From Hwangdonia lutea (GTDB lineage: Bacteria > Bacteroidota > Bacteroidia > Flavobacteriales > Flavobacteriaceae), in contig NZ_CP136521.1 of assembly GCF_032814565.1 (NCBI RefSeq), forward strand, positions 2,762,501 through 2,826,500: 64,000 nucleotides of DNA, in the 5' to 3' direction. Of this stretch, positions 1-8,224 are shown piece by piece. Under the pieces are notes generated by a model. That model saw nothing but the letters and a program-made list of their open reading frames with translations, had not been told where the DNA came from and did not search any database. Position 1 is the stretch's first letter. Each line of letters opens with the position of its first letter. The position numbers and the translations under genes were made by a program.

Positions 1-126
1 ACCGGACAATCGTTTTTTAGCCCAAGTAATACCGCACATTTCGCCCACGTTGGTGGCGCTTTAACAGGCTTTTTAATTATGTGGTATTGGAAAAAAACAC
101 AGTTTAACAGAAACCGTTGGAATTAA
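1..126 (+). CDS. Rhomboid family intramembrane serine protease, C-terminal fragment
   Basis: Frame 1 is open from the first base to the TAA at 124-126, giving the last 41 residues of a protein whose start lies outside the window. The peptide contains HFAHVGGALTGF. This matches the last catalytic transmembrane segment of rhomboid proteases, where the His of the Ser-His dyad sits in an H-x-G-G motif. A short basic tail (KKTQFNRNRWN) follows. The stop lies one base before the ATG of the next rhomboid gene, so the two are probably co-transcribed and translationally coupled. The fragment is short, but the motif and neighbour agree. Confidence 0.75.
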   Translation, partial: TGQSFFSPSNTAHFAHVGGALTGFLIMWYWKKTQFNRNRWN

Positions 127-127
127 A

Positions 128-976
128 ATGACATCATTCTCTCAAGACATAAAAAACAAACTATCTAATTTAAATGCATTAGATAAAATTATAGCGGTTA
201 ACCTTGTTGTATTTGTTATTGGATTAATTTTTAAAAATGGGTTAACATGGTTTGAATTGCCCAGTGATTTTACCGATTTTATCGTAAAACCGTGGTCTAT
301 CATCACTTATGCTTTCTTGCATGGCGACTTTTTTCATATCCTCTTTAACATGCTTTGGCTCTATTTTATTGGGCGTATGTTTTTAAATTTATTCAGTACC
401 AAAATGGCTCTTAATGTTTATTTTCTCGGAGCTATTTCTGGAGGGTTTTTATTTATGCTTGGCTATACTTTACTACCAAATGTTTTTGGTGCCACGTCTA
501 GTTTAGTTGGTGCATCGGCAGCCGTTCGAGCGTTGTTGATATTTATATGTGCCTATATGCCTAACCAAGAAGTGCGCTTTTTCACCTTTAATTTAAAGCT
601 TTGGTATATTGGGGCTGCTATTGTTGCTTTGGATATGTTAGGCTTGTTTGGCCTAAATGCGGGTGGTAATTTAGCACATTTGGGCGGTGCTTTATTGGGC
701 TATTATTACGCCAAACAATTGTTAAAAGGCAAGGATATTGGGAAAGGTTTCGAAAAAATAATGGATGCTTTTGTGGGCATGTTCAAACCTTCAAAAAAAT
801 CGCCATTAAAAACGGTTCATAAAAATAAAAGTAAAGTTGGCGGTTATACTAAAGGCGAATTTAATCAGTTTAATAATCAGAAAAAAATTGATGTAATTTT
901 AGACAAAATAAGCAAAAGTGGTTACGATAGTTTAACGGCCGAAGAAAAAGAATTTCTTTTTAAAGCCGGGAAATAG
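128..976 (+). CDS. Rhomboid family intramembrane serine protease
   Basis: A 282-residue integral membrane protein expected to cleave substrates within the membrane. Visible rhomboid features are HGDFFHILFNMLWL near residue 65 (the H-x(4)-HxxxN region of helix 2), the serine motif GASA near residue 128, and AHLGGALLGY near residue 185 supplying the catalytic His. After the membrane domain comes a basic linker and a conserved C-terminal segment (VILDKISKSGYDSLTAEEK) that is common in Bacteroidota rhomboids and close to DUF6576. The gene starts one base after the stop of another rhomboid gene, so this is a tandem pair. Substrates cannot be inferred. Confidence 0.88.
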   Translation: MTSFSQDIKNKLSNLNALDKIIAVNLVVFVIGLIFKNGLTWFELPSDFTDFIVKPWSIITYAFLHGDFFHILFNMLWLYFIGRMFLNLFSTKMALNVYFLGAISGGFLFMLGYTLLPNVFGATSSLVGASAAVRALLIFICAYMPNQEVRFFTFNLKLWYIGAAIVALDMLGLFGLNAGGNLAHLGGALLGYYYAKQLLKGKDIGKGFEKIMDAFVGMFKPSKKSPLKTVHKNKSKVGGYTKGEFNQFNNQKKIDVILDKISKSGYDSLTAEEKEFLFKAGK

Positions 977-1011
977 TTTTTTGAAGGAAGACAAATGACC
1001 GTTGACGGAAG

Positions 1012-1044
1012 AGACCTGTCAGGTTTTTAAAACCTGACAGGTCT
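1012..1044. repeat. Perfect 16-bp-arm palindrome
   Basis: AGACCTGTCAGGTTTT (1012-1027) and its exact reverse complement (1029-1044) are separated by one T. It lies between two same-strand genes with no long T-run, so it resembles a dispersed flavobacterial intergenic palindrome more than a simple terminator. It could also end transcription of the rhomboid pair. Confidence 0.7.
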
Positions 1045-1100
1045 GGAAAATTTTGGATCAAAAGAAATCAGTTATAAATTATTTACAATAATTAGCTTTA

Positions 1101-2126
1101 ATGAAAAAACTAAGTTTTATAAATAAAATCATTTACTTTATAAATGCGGTTTTTGCTATTTTACTATTGTTGTCTTACCTCTTGCCTTTTGCGTCTCCCA
1201 AAACCTTTTCAATATTATCCGTACTTAGTTTGGGCGTTGCCTTTCTTATTTTGTGCAACACCTTATTCTTTTTATACTGGCTCATTCGACTTAAAAAGCA
1301 ATTTATTCTGTCGTTTGTAGTGCTTTTAATGGGCTATCTGTTTTTCGGTTCGTTGTACAAGTTTTCATCCTCAAAACAAATTGAGAGCCAACATAATTTT
1401 AAGGTGATGAATTACAACGTGAGGTTGTTTAATTTGTATAAATGGATTCCTGAGGATAGTATTGAAACTAAAATGGTTGATTTTATTAAAACCGAATCTC
1501 CGGAAATTTTAAGTATTCAAGAATACCATCCGCATAAAAACATCGATTTGTCTTTTTTTAAGTATAAGTTTGAAAAGCTTTCGGGGAATAAAGCAAAATA
1601 CGGACAAGCCATTTTTTCGCAATATCCCATTGTAAATTCGGGCTCTATCGAGTTCCCAAATACGGGAAATAATGCCATTTTCGCTGATGTTGTAAAAGGC
1701 GCGGATACATTAAGAATTTATAATATTCACTTAGAATCTTTGCGCATTAACACGAAAGCCGAAAGTCTTAAAAAAGAAAACTCCGAGCGTCTTTTTAATA
1801 GGGTTGGTAACACCTTTAAAATGCAACAGTTTCAATCTGAATTGTTTTTAAAGCATAAAGCAGAGTGCCCTTATAAAATGATAATTTGTGGCGATTTTAA
1901 TAATACGGCATTTTCGTATGTGTACAGAAAAATAAAAGGCGATTTAAACGATGCTTTTATTGAATCTGGAAATGGATTTGGACGGACTTACGATTTTAAG
2001 TTTTTCCCCATAAGAATCGATTTTATTTTAACCGACGATGCTTTTTCGGTAAATGGGTTTAAAGCTTATAATGACCGTTACTCCGATCATTACCCAATCA
2101 TGACCACTTTAAGTTTAGAGGAATAG
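1101..2126 (+). CDS. Endonuclease/exonuclease/phosphatase (EEP) family membrane protein
   Basis: A 341-residue protein with three hydrophobic segments in the first ~90 residues followed by an EEP hydrolase domain facing outside the cytoplasm. The metal-dependent core is visible: VMNYNVRLF (start of the fold, Asn), SIQEYHP (metal-binding Glu), ICGDFNN (GDFN motif) and the C-terminal YSDHYPI (SDH motif with catalytic His). The family includes nucleases, sphingomyelinases and inositol phosphatases, and the exact substrate cannot be read here. The gene stands alone, about 120 bp after the rhomboid pair and convergent with the DUF6122-wbqC pair. Confidence 0.85.
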   Translation: MKKLSFINKIIYFINAVFAILLLLSYLLPFASPKTFSILSVLSLGVAFLILCNTLFFLYWLIRLKKQFILSFVVLLMGYLFFGSLYKFSSSKQIESQHNFKVMNYNVRLFNLYKWIPEDSIETKMVDFIKTESPEILSIQEYHPHKNIDLSFFKYKFEKLSGNKAKYGQAIFSQYPIVNSGSIEFPNTGNNAIFADVVKGADTLRIYNIHLESLRINTKAESLKKENSERLFNRVGNTFKMQQFQSELFLKHKAECPYKMIICGDFNNTAFSYVYRKIKGDLNDAFIESGNGFGRTYDFKFFPIRIDFILTDDAFSVNGFKAYNDRYSDHYPIMTTLSLEE

Positions 2127-2202
2127 TGTTCAGTTTTCAGTCGTAGTTTTCAGTTACAGTCTCAGTTTACAGTAAATTTTAAATTTGTAATAACCGAAAA
2201 GC

Positions 2203-2242
2203 GCTCTGTGAATCTCAGTGAAAACTCGGTGAATCTCTGTGT
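2203..2242. repeat. Short degenerate direct repeat (gtgaatctc units)
   Basis: CTCTGTGAATCTCAGTG is followed after 3 bases by the near copy CTCGGTGAATCTCTGTG. Upstream, 2128-2175 is also repetitive, with several AGTTTTCAGT-like words. It is simple intergenic repeat DNA between convergent genes, with no gene visible. Confidence 0.5.
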
Positions 2243-2252
2243 AAAAACCTGT

Positions 2253-2561
2253 TTACATAAAACTACAATCCACCACATCGGAAAAAATATGAATAACCAA
2301 CCCTAAAGCCACCAATCTGGATTTTTTAGGAATTAAAAGAAATAGATAAAACAAAATCGCAAAATAGGAGTGCAGCGGATGAAAACCAATACCGCATCGA
2401 TTTGGGTCGAAAATAGGGGTTGCCAGTAAATGATCCAGATCTATAAGCATACCTGCAATCATAACTAAAAACGCATATTTCCATTGGGCTTTATAAAATA
2501 TTAAAGCTACAAAAAGTGGTATTAAAAAATGACTGCCGTAATGCGCAAAGGTTTGTAACAT
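2253..2561 (-). CDS. DUF6122-like small membrane protein
   Basis: A 102-residue protein with about four hydrophobic segments and conserved polar residues inside them: HYGSHFLIPL, GMLIDLDHLLA and FHPLHSY. The DxDH pattern and scattered His resemble small membrane-bound metal hydrolase-like proteins, although activity is not established. It matches the DUF6122 family of Bacteroidota. The start codon overlaps the wbqC stop (TAATG at 2559-2563), so it is translationally coupled to that gene. Function unknown. Confidence 0.65.
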   Translation of the reverse strand: MLQTFAHYGSHFLIPLFVALIFYKAQWKYAFLVMIAGMLIDLDHLLATPIFDPNRCGIGFHPLHSYFAILFYLFLLIPKKSRLVALGLVIHIFSDVVDCSFM

Positions 2562-3184
2562 TATTGTGAAGCTAGAGTTTGAGATTCTAAATAATTTAAG
2601 GCGTTGGGGCCTTCGTTAAACAGCAAATCCAAAATACTCAAATTGGGTATAAAACCGTGTTTGTTACTAAATACCTGCGTGTACGTTTCAAAAGTTTGAG
2701 GCTGTTCTTTTTTTGCGTTTACCAATGATCTAAAATCGGTTGTGCCTTCCGTCGTTTTTTGGAAGGTTTCCGTTTTCGAGCTATCCAATTCTAATTGTAA
2801 ACAATCGCAAATTACCTCAAAACAAGTCATATTAAAATCTAAAATGTATGTTGCTTTTGTTTGGAATAAAGGCTGAAGCTCGTCTTCGTAATATTCAAAA
2901 AAAGGTGAGGTTCTATACGCTGAAAGTAGGGATTTCCAATGGAGACTTTGCCAGTTTTCATCATTAAAAATTTTGACATCGCGGTATTTCTGACGGTTTT
3001 TTTGCGAATGAATCACGGGAATATTTAAAGCCAATTTTCCGTTGGCACCATAAATATAAGTGCGGTTTCGGTAAGTTTGTTTTACAAAATTATCGTCCAT
3101 TTCAAACACCACATGTTTTGCTTTTACCATAGCAACAAAATGCGCAATATTTGGAAAATATGTGGGGTGGATTAAAATGTTCAT
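2561..3184 (-). CDS. WbqC family protein
   Basis: A 207-residue cytoplasmic protein that starts MNILIHPTYFPNIAHF, the typical N-terminus of the WbqC-like family. These proteins are often found in polysaccharide or sugar-amine gene clusters and are proposed to act in transferase reactions. Conserved stretches include QTYRNRTYIYGANG and the SLLSAYRTSPFFEYYED region. In Flavobacteriia the gene commonly follows lepB and dapB, as it does here, so it belongs to the conserved housekeeping cluster. The biochemical role is not known. Confidence 0.8.
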   Translation of the reverse strand: MNILIHPTYFPNIAHFVAMVKAKHVVFEMDDNFVKQTYRNRTYIYGANGKLALNIPVIHSQKNRQKYRDVKIFNDENWQSLHWKSLLSAYRTSPFFEYYEDELQPLFQTKATYILDFNMTCFEVICDCLQLELDSSKTETFQKTTEGTTDFRSLVNAKKEQPQTFETYTQVFSNKHGFIPNLSILDLLFNEGPNALNYLESQTLASQ

Positions 3185-3195
3185 TTGATTCTGTC

Positions 3196-3215
3196 ATTCC
3201 TGCGAAGGCAGGAAT
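3196..3215. repeat. REP-like hairpin, ATTCCTGC/GCAGGAAT family
   Basis: ATTCCTGC-gaag-GCAGGAAT forms an 8 bp stem in the wbqC-lepB gap. The same stem recurs at 16298-16317 inside a coding sequence. Similar short palindromes are widely dispersed in bacterial genomes and are known for encoding VIPAKAGIQ-like peptides when inside genes. Confidence 0.7.
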
Positions 3216-3249
3216 CCATTTTATAATATTTCAAGTTACAATTCATAAG

Positions 3250-3317
3250 ATTCCTGCATTACTCATTGATTCTTATATTATAATTTCGAATTCGTGAGTC
3301 TTCGATTTCGCAGGAAT
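3250..3317. repeat. Second, extended REP-like inverted repeat
   Basis: The same 8-base arms, ATTCCTGC (3250-3257) and GCAGGAAT (3310-3317), are separated by a 52-base AT-rich loop that can itself partly pair. It is the neighbour of the compact hairpin at 3196-3215 and lies just downstream of the lepB stop. Confidence 0.55.
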
Positions 3318-3327
3318 TACAATTAGC

Positions 3328-4905
3328 TTAACTATTTGCTTTCTTGCGTTTACGCCACTTATTAAAACCAATATATCCAAAAAGTAGCACTAAAAACGGA
3401 ATGAAATATGAAGTTGCTTTTCCGGTGCCGTGAACGGTTGTAAAAAAACGTTCCCAACGCGGGTTTTTAAGTCCGTCCCAACTCATCCAAATAAATACGG
3501 GCTTGCCCAAAACATGGTCGAATGGCACAAAGCCCCAACGTCTGGCATCAATGGAGTTGTGGCGGTTGTCGCCCATCATCCAATAATAGTTTTGCTTAAA
3601 AGTGTACGTATCAGCAACTTTACCGTTTATTAAAATCTGATTGCCTTTTACTTGTAAAGTGTTGCCTTCGTATTCGGTAATTACCCGTTTGTAAAGCGGT
3701 AAAACTTCTAAGTTTATATCAATGGTTTTTCCTGCTTCGGGAATATAAAGGGGTCCAAAAAAATCGATATTCCAATTGTAGTTGGGGTCGTGCGGAAACA
3801 CATTGGGGTCTCTTTTTCCTTTTTCTGCTTTAATGGGTGTTATGCTGGATACATTTGGGTGGTTCTTAAATTTAGCCAAAGCCTCATCAGAAATAGCAGG
3901 GAATAAATAGGTGTTTTGCTGGTTTACAATGCCAAATTGATCCGTTATATCGTAACGTTCTTTAACATAAATAGGATTGAACTGATTGGTTTTGGGCTGT
4001 ACATAGTAACTAAATTGTAAATGTGCCCTATCGGGTAATTCATTTTTCTTCCCGTTTATATATACATAACCATTACGAATTTCTAAAGAATCGCCAGCAA
4101 CCCCAACGCAGCGCTTTACCAAATTGGTTTTTTTATCGATGGGTTTGTAATAGTTTCTGTCTGGGGTAAAATCATTCATATCCCTCAGCGTATCGGCTGG
4201 TTGATTGAAGACTACAATTTCATTTCTATCGATGGTTTCAAACCCAGGCAAACGCATATAGGGCAACTGCAATTTGTTTATCCATGAAGGGTTTTCTTTG
4301 TCATCATCAAATAAATAAGATTTTTTGTTTAAAATAGGAATGGTATCATGAACCATAGGAGCTGCAACGGTTGTCATGGGCACTCTGGCACCGTAATGAA
4401 ATTTGCTAACAAAGAGGAAGTCGCCCACTAACAAGGATTTTTCTAAAGATGACGACGGAATGGTAAACGGTTGAATAAAATACGTGTGTACAATGGTTGC
4501 CGCAACAATAGCAAATAAAATGGAGCTGGTCCATTCGCCAGAGCCAGATTTGGGCTGCAAGCTACGGTCTTTTACATACGCGACATCGGCTATATAGTTT
4601 AAATAAAAGTTGTAAAAGCCAAGGGTTACAATGGCTAAAAAGGTGTCGAGGTAAGTGTTTTTGCCAAAGCTTCTTGCCGTTTCTACCCAAACCACCATGA
4701 GCATAATAAGATTTACAATGGGTAAGAATAATAAAATAACCCACCACCACGGACGGTTAATTATTTTCATTAAAATAACACCATTGTACACCGGAACAAA
4801 AGCTTCCCAGGCTTGTCTACCGGCTTTAATGTATAGTTTCCACGTGCCTAAACCATGAATGACTTGAATAATTAAAATGAATATAAACCATTGTGAAAGC
4901 GTCAT
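3328..4905 (-). CDS. lepB: Signal peptidase I
   Basis: A 525-residue membrane peptidase that removes signal peptides from exported proteins. The first ~120 residues hold several hydrophobic helices, longer than in Proteobacteria, as is usual for Bacteroidota. The catalytic Ser lies in the box FTIPSSSLEKSLLVGD (about residue 152). The general-base Lys lies in LVKRCVGVAGDSLEI, and the C-terminal box MGDNRHNSIDARRWGFVP completes the S26 family signature. A last hydrophobic segment near residue 510 ends in a basic KWRKRKKANS tail. It lies downstream of parA-parB-DUF5683-dapB on the same strand, an arrangement conserved in flavobacteria. Essential housekeeping gene. Confidence 0.95.
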   Translation of the reverse strand: MTLSQWFIFILIIQVIHGLGTWKLYIKAGRQAWEAFVPVYNGVILMKIINRPWWWVILLFLPIVNLIMLMVVWVETARSFGKNTYLDTFLAIVTLGFYNFYLNYIADVAYVKDRSLQPKSGSGEWTSSILFAIVAATIVHTYFIQPFTIPSSSLEKSLLVGDFLFVSKFHYGARVPMTTVAAPMVHDTIPILNKKSYLFDDDKENPSWINKLQLPYMRLPGFETIDRNEIVVFNQPADTLRDMNDFTPDRNYYKPIDKKTNLVKRCVGVAGDSLEIRNGYVYINGKKNELPDRAHLQFSYYVQPKTNQFNPIYVKERYDITDQFGIVNQQNTYLFPAISDEALAKFKNHPNVSSITPIKAEKGKRDPNVFPHDPNYNWNIDFFGPLYIPEAGKTIDINLEVLPLYKRVITEYEGNTLQVKGNQILINGKVADTYTFKQNYYWMMGDNRHNSIDARRWGFVPFDHVLGKPVFIWMSWDGLKNPRWERFFTTVHGTGKATSYFIPFLVLLFGYIGFNKWRKRKKANS

Positions 4906-5009
4906 AATCGTAATTTTTTAATTGCCATCTCGATCGCAGTCGAGAGCTTATTTGTTTTTAGTTTAGTTAGTTGCAAAGTAATATGATGCTGTTACACTTA
5001 GCGAAAACA

Positions 5010-5714
5010 TTAACCAATATTTAACACGTCGTTTATCGTGAAAACCCCGGTTTTGCCCACAATCCATTCCGCAGCAATTACAGCACCTAAGGCAAAACCT
5101 TGGCGGTTGTGCGCTATGTGTTCTATGGAAATGCTATCGACTTCACTTTCATAATTTACGGTGTGTGTGCCCGGTACGTTTTCAATACGTTTTGCTGTTA
5201 TGGGAATGGTGTTTTCACCTCGTTCATCCAGTTTCCAGTTATCAAATCCATCATGCTTTTCAATAACACCTTCAGCTAAAGTAATGGCTGTTCCGCTAGG
5301 AGCATCCAATTTTTGGGTATGATGGATTTCTTCCATCGACACATTGTATTGTTTTAAATTGCTCATCATTTTAGCGAGTGTTTTATTCAACTCGAAAAAA
5401 ATATTAACACCCAAACTGTAGTTTGATGCATAAATAAACGCGCCATCCCTTTCTTTGCATAAGCTAACGGCATCGTTATATTTATTCAACCAACCCGTTG
5501 TACCAGAAATAACGGGCACATTGTTGTTTATGCAATTGGAAATATTATGGAAAGCCACATCGGGGATACTAAAATCTATGGCGACATCGGCCTTGGTAAT
5601 GTCGTAATCTTTATCATCTTTATCAACCGTTAAAACAATATTATGTCCGCGTTTTATGGCAATTTGCTCTATGGTTTTCCCCATTCTTCCATATCCAAGT
5701 AAAGCTATATTCAT
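5010..5714 (-). CDS. dapB: 4-hydroxy-tetrahydrodipicolinate reductase
   Basis: A 234-residue cytoplasmic enzyme of the diaminopimelate/lysine pathway that reduces the DapA product with NAD(P)H. The Rossmann motif GYGRMGK is at residues 7-13. The substrate and catalytic motif HHTQKLDAPSGTA, near residue 132, carries the conserved His-His and Lys. VISGTTGW is the second conserved loop. The length is at the short end for the family, as in other Bacteroidota. It lies between DUF5683 and lepB in the conserved flavobacterial cluster. Confidence 0.96.
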   Translation of the reverse strand: MNIALLGYGRMGKTIEQIAIKRGHNIVLTVDKDDKDYDITKADVAIDFSIPDVAFHNISNCINNNVPVISGTTGWLNKYNDAVSLCKERDGAFIYASNYSLGVNIFFELNKTLAKMMSNLKQYNVSMEEIHHTQKLDAPSGTAITLAEGVIEKHDGFDNWKLDERGENTIPITAKRIENVPGTHTVNYESEVDSISIEHIAHNRQGFALGAVIAAEWIVGKTGVFTINDVLNIG

Positions 5715-5753
5715 CGTATTTAAAAAAGTATTTGCTTAATGCCCGTTAATAGG

Positions 5754-6374
5754 CTAAAATTTAAAATTTAAGGTTAACCCGAGATTGCCCGTGGCATCCA
5801 TTTCGTTTATTTTATAATGCGGGGCCAATGATAGATTTTCATCCACATTGTATTGCAGTAAATGCGCATCAACATTGGCATCAATAATATTTAAAGCGTA
5901 CAAACCAACCGTTACTAAAAGCGAAATTTCTTTATTACGCCTAAACAGTTTTTGGGCACGCCGCAAGCCATCATCGGTAACTCTTGGCGTTGATAATTGT
6001 TCGCCATTGGCATCCAAATAAAACTCATCATTTGTAAAACCTGCTAATCTGCTTTTATAAGCATCGCGGTAACGATTGTATTCTTTGTTATTGGTGGTAT
6101 AAAAATAGATACCAGTTCCTAAAGCCGCATAAACTATAGGAATTTTCCAGTATTTTTTGTTATAAGCTTGCCCCAAACCCGGTAAAATTGCTGAATAAAA
6201 CGCTGCCTTTGCGGGCGATAAAGGGTTGATGGGGTTTTTAATTTTTATAATTGAATCTACTACAACTTCATCAGGGATTTCCTTAGGTCTTTCCTCGTCA
6301 TCTTTATTTTGAGCTAATAATGAAAAGCAACTTATAAGTAAAAATAGGGTTGTTATTAGAACTTTATTTAGCAC
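5754..6374 (-). CDS. DUF5683 domain-containing protein
   Basis: A 206-residue exported or envelope protein with an N-terminal signal peptide (hydrophobic core ITTLFLLISCFSLL, ending LLAQ). Conserved family segments are SPAKAAFYSAILPGLGQAYNKKYWKIP and GIYFYTTNNKEYNRYRDAYK. The first resembles the membrane-associated repeats of DUF5683 proteins. The reading frame overlaps the parB 3' end by 11 bp, which implies co-translation. Function is unknown, but the linkage to parB and dapB is conserved in Flavobacteriia. Confidence 0.85.
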   Translation of the reverse strand: MLNKVLITTLFLLISCFSLLAQNKDDEERPKEIPDEVVVDSIIKIKNPINPLSPAKAAFYSAILPGLGQAYNKKYWKIPIVYAALGTGIYFYTTNNKEYNRYRDAYKSRLAGFTNDEFYLDANGEQLSTPRVTDDGLRRAQKLFRRNKEISLLVTVGLYALNIIDANVDAHLLQYNVDENLSLAPHYKINEMDATGNLGLTLNFKF

Positions 6375-7275
6375 CTTGAACCAATTTTTTAATACGATTA
6401 AAATCCTCTTCGGAATGAAAAGGAATGGTTATTTTTCCTTTACCATTTTTAGAGACTTTAACGTCAATTTTGTGTCCAAAGTATTCTGAAAATGCAGATA
6501 TGCCTTTTTTTATGAATTTTGGCACCTCTTCATCAGCTTCGTTTTTTGAAGGTGTTTTTACATCCTCGTTCGTATTAAAGTTACGAACCAAACCCTCTGT
6601 TTCCCTAACCGATAATTTATCCGATAATATTTTTTCGTAAATATCCAATTGACTCGATTGGTCTTCAATAGTAATTAAAGCACGCCCGTGTCCCATTGAA
6701 ATAAAGCCGTCGCGCATACCAGTTTGGATAATGGGGTCGAGCTTTAATAAGCGCAAATAGTTAGCTATGGTGGAGCGTTTTTTACCCACGCGCTCGCTCA
6801 TTTGTTCTTGGGTTAAATTAATTTCGTCGATTAAACGTTGGTACGATAGCGCAATTTCAATAGGATCTAAATCTTGGCGTTGGATGTTTTCAACCAATGC
6901 CATTTCCAACGATTCTTGGTCGTTTGCAATTCTAACGTAGGCAGGAATGGTTTCTAAATTTAATAATTTAGACGCTCTAAAACGACGCTCACCGGAAACC
7001 AGTTGGTATTTGTTTAAGCCCAATTTTCGAACCGTTATGGGCTGAATGATGCCTAACTCTTTAACCGATGATGCCAATTCTCGTAACGATTCTTCGCTAA
7101 AATTGGTACGCGGTTGAAACGGATTGACTTCAATAAAATCTAAATCCAGCTCAACAATATTGCCTATAACTTTATCGGCATTTTTATCTTGAACAGATTG
7201 AATGTCGTTACTCGGGTCGTTTAAAAGTGCCGATAAACCTCTGCCCAAAGCCTGTTTTTTAGTTGCCTTAGCCAT
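6364..7275 (-). CDS. parB: Chromosome-partitioning protein ParB
   Basis: A 303-residue CTPase/DNA-binding clamp that loads at parS and works with ParA in chromosome segregation. The ParB/Srx domain includes NPFQPRTNF and the CTP-binding box GERRFRASKLL (near residue 96). A central HTH follows in the region LTQEQMSERVGKKRSTIANYLRLL, and a basic C-terminal dimerization segment ends the protein. The parA stop and parB start are four bases apart, so the two form an operon on the minus strand. Chromosomal ParAB rather than plasmid-borne, given the housekeeping neighbours. Confidence 0.96.
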   Translation of the reverse strand: MAKATKKQALGRGLSALLNDPSNDIQSVQDKNADKVIGNIVELDLDFIEVNPFQPRTNFSEESLRELASSVKELGIIQPITVRKLGLNKYQLVSGERRFRASKLLNLETIPAYVRIANDQESLEMALVENIQRQDLDPIEIALSYQRLIDEINLTQEQMSERVGKKRSTIANYLRLLKLDPIIQTGMRDGFISMGHGRALITIEDQSSQLDIYEKILSDKLSVRETEGLVRNFNTNEDVKTPSKNEADEEVPKFIKKGISAFSEYFGHKIDVKVSKNGKGKITIPFHSEEDFNRIKKLVQGAK

Positions 7276-7279
7276 AATT

Positions 7280-8044
7280 TTAGGAGTTTTTGTTGATAAT
7301 TTCTTTTGCTAAACTTAAATAATTGGTCGCACCTTTGCTACTGGCATCGTAGTTAATTATACTTTCGCCATAACTCGGTGCTTCACTTAAACGCACATTA
7401 CGCTGAATTATGGTTTGAAACACCATATTGTTAAAGTGTTTTTGTACTTCCTCTACCACTTGATTCGATAAGCGCAAACGCGAATCGTACATGGTTAACA
7501 ATAAGCCTTCAATATCCAACTCGGGGTTGTGTATTTTTTGTACGCTTTTAATGGTGTTTAAAAGTTTGCCTAAGCCTTCCAAGGCAAAATATTCGCATTG
7601 AATCGGGATAATTACAGCATCAGCAGCCGTTAAGGCATTTAATGTTAGCAAACCCAATGATGGTGCACAATCGATTAAAATATAATCGTAATCGTTTTTA
7701 ATTTTGTTAATGGCATTTTTAAGCATGTATTCCCGAGCATCTTTATCAACAAGCTCTATTTCAATAGCCACTAAGTCAATGTGTGCCGGAATTATATCTA
7801 AGTTCGGTGTTTCGGTTTTTACTATGGCTTCTCTTGCCGAATTGGAATGTTCTAAAAGTTGGTAGGTTCCTATTTCAACGGTTTCCACGTCTATTCCTAT
7901 TCCAGAAGTTGCATTTGCTTGAGGGTCAGCATCTATTAGTAAAACTTTTTTTTCCAGAACGCCTAAAGAAGCCGCTAAATTTATTGACGTTGTTGTTTTT
8001 CCAACGCCTCCTTTTTGGTTAGCAATTGCAATGATTTTACCCAT
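7280..8044 (-). CDS. parA: Chromosome-partitioning ATPase ParA (Soj-like)
   Basis: A 254-residue ParA/MinD-type ATPase. The deviant Walker A motif KGGVGKTTTSINLAA is near residue 11, with LLIDADPQANAT as the A' motif and YILIDCAPSLGLLT as Walker B. It binds DNA nonspecifically and moves ParB-parS complexes. It is the first gene of the minus-strand cluster parA-parB-DUF5683-dapB-lepB. The 180 bp upstream separates it from a divergent M16 protease gene and would contain both promoters. Confidence 0.97.
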   Translation of the reverse strand: MGKIIAIANQKGGVGKTTTSINLAASLGVLEKKVLLIDADPQANATSGIGIDVETVEIGTYQLLEHSNSAREAIVKTETPNLDIIPAHIDLVAIEIELVDKDAREYMLKNAINKIKNDYDYILIDCAPSLGLLTLNALTAADAVIIPIQCEYFALEGLGKLLNTIKSVQKIHNPELDIEGLLLTMYDSRLRLSNQVVEEVQKHFNNMVFQTIIQRNVRLSEAPSYGESIINYDASSKGATNYLSLAKEIINKNS

Positions 8045-8224
8045 TTATTGATTTGGTTTTATTAAGCGTAAAAATACAATTATTTATGAGTATAGGAAAT
8101 TGAAGTTGTTAACATTCGATTACTAACTTATTGTTGTACGAAATATCTATTTTTTTTGTTAAATTTTTAACAATAAAAGCCAATTAGTTGTCATATATTT
8201 ACAGAGAACATCAAATAATTTAAA

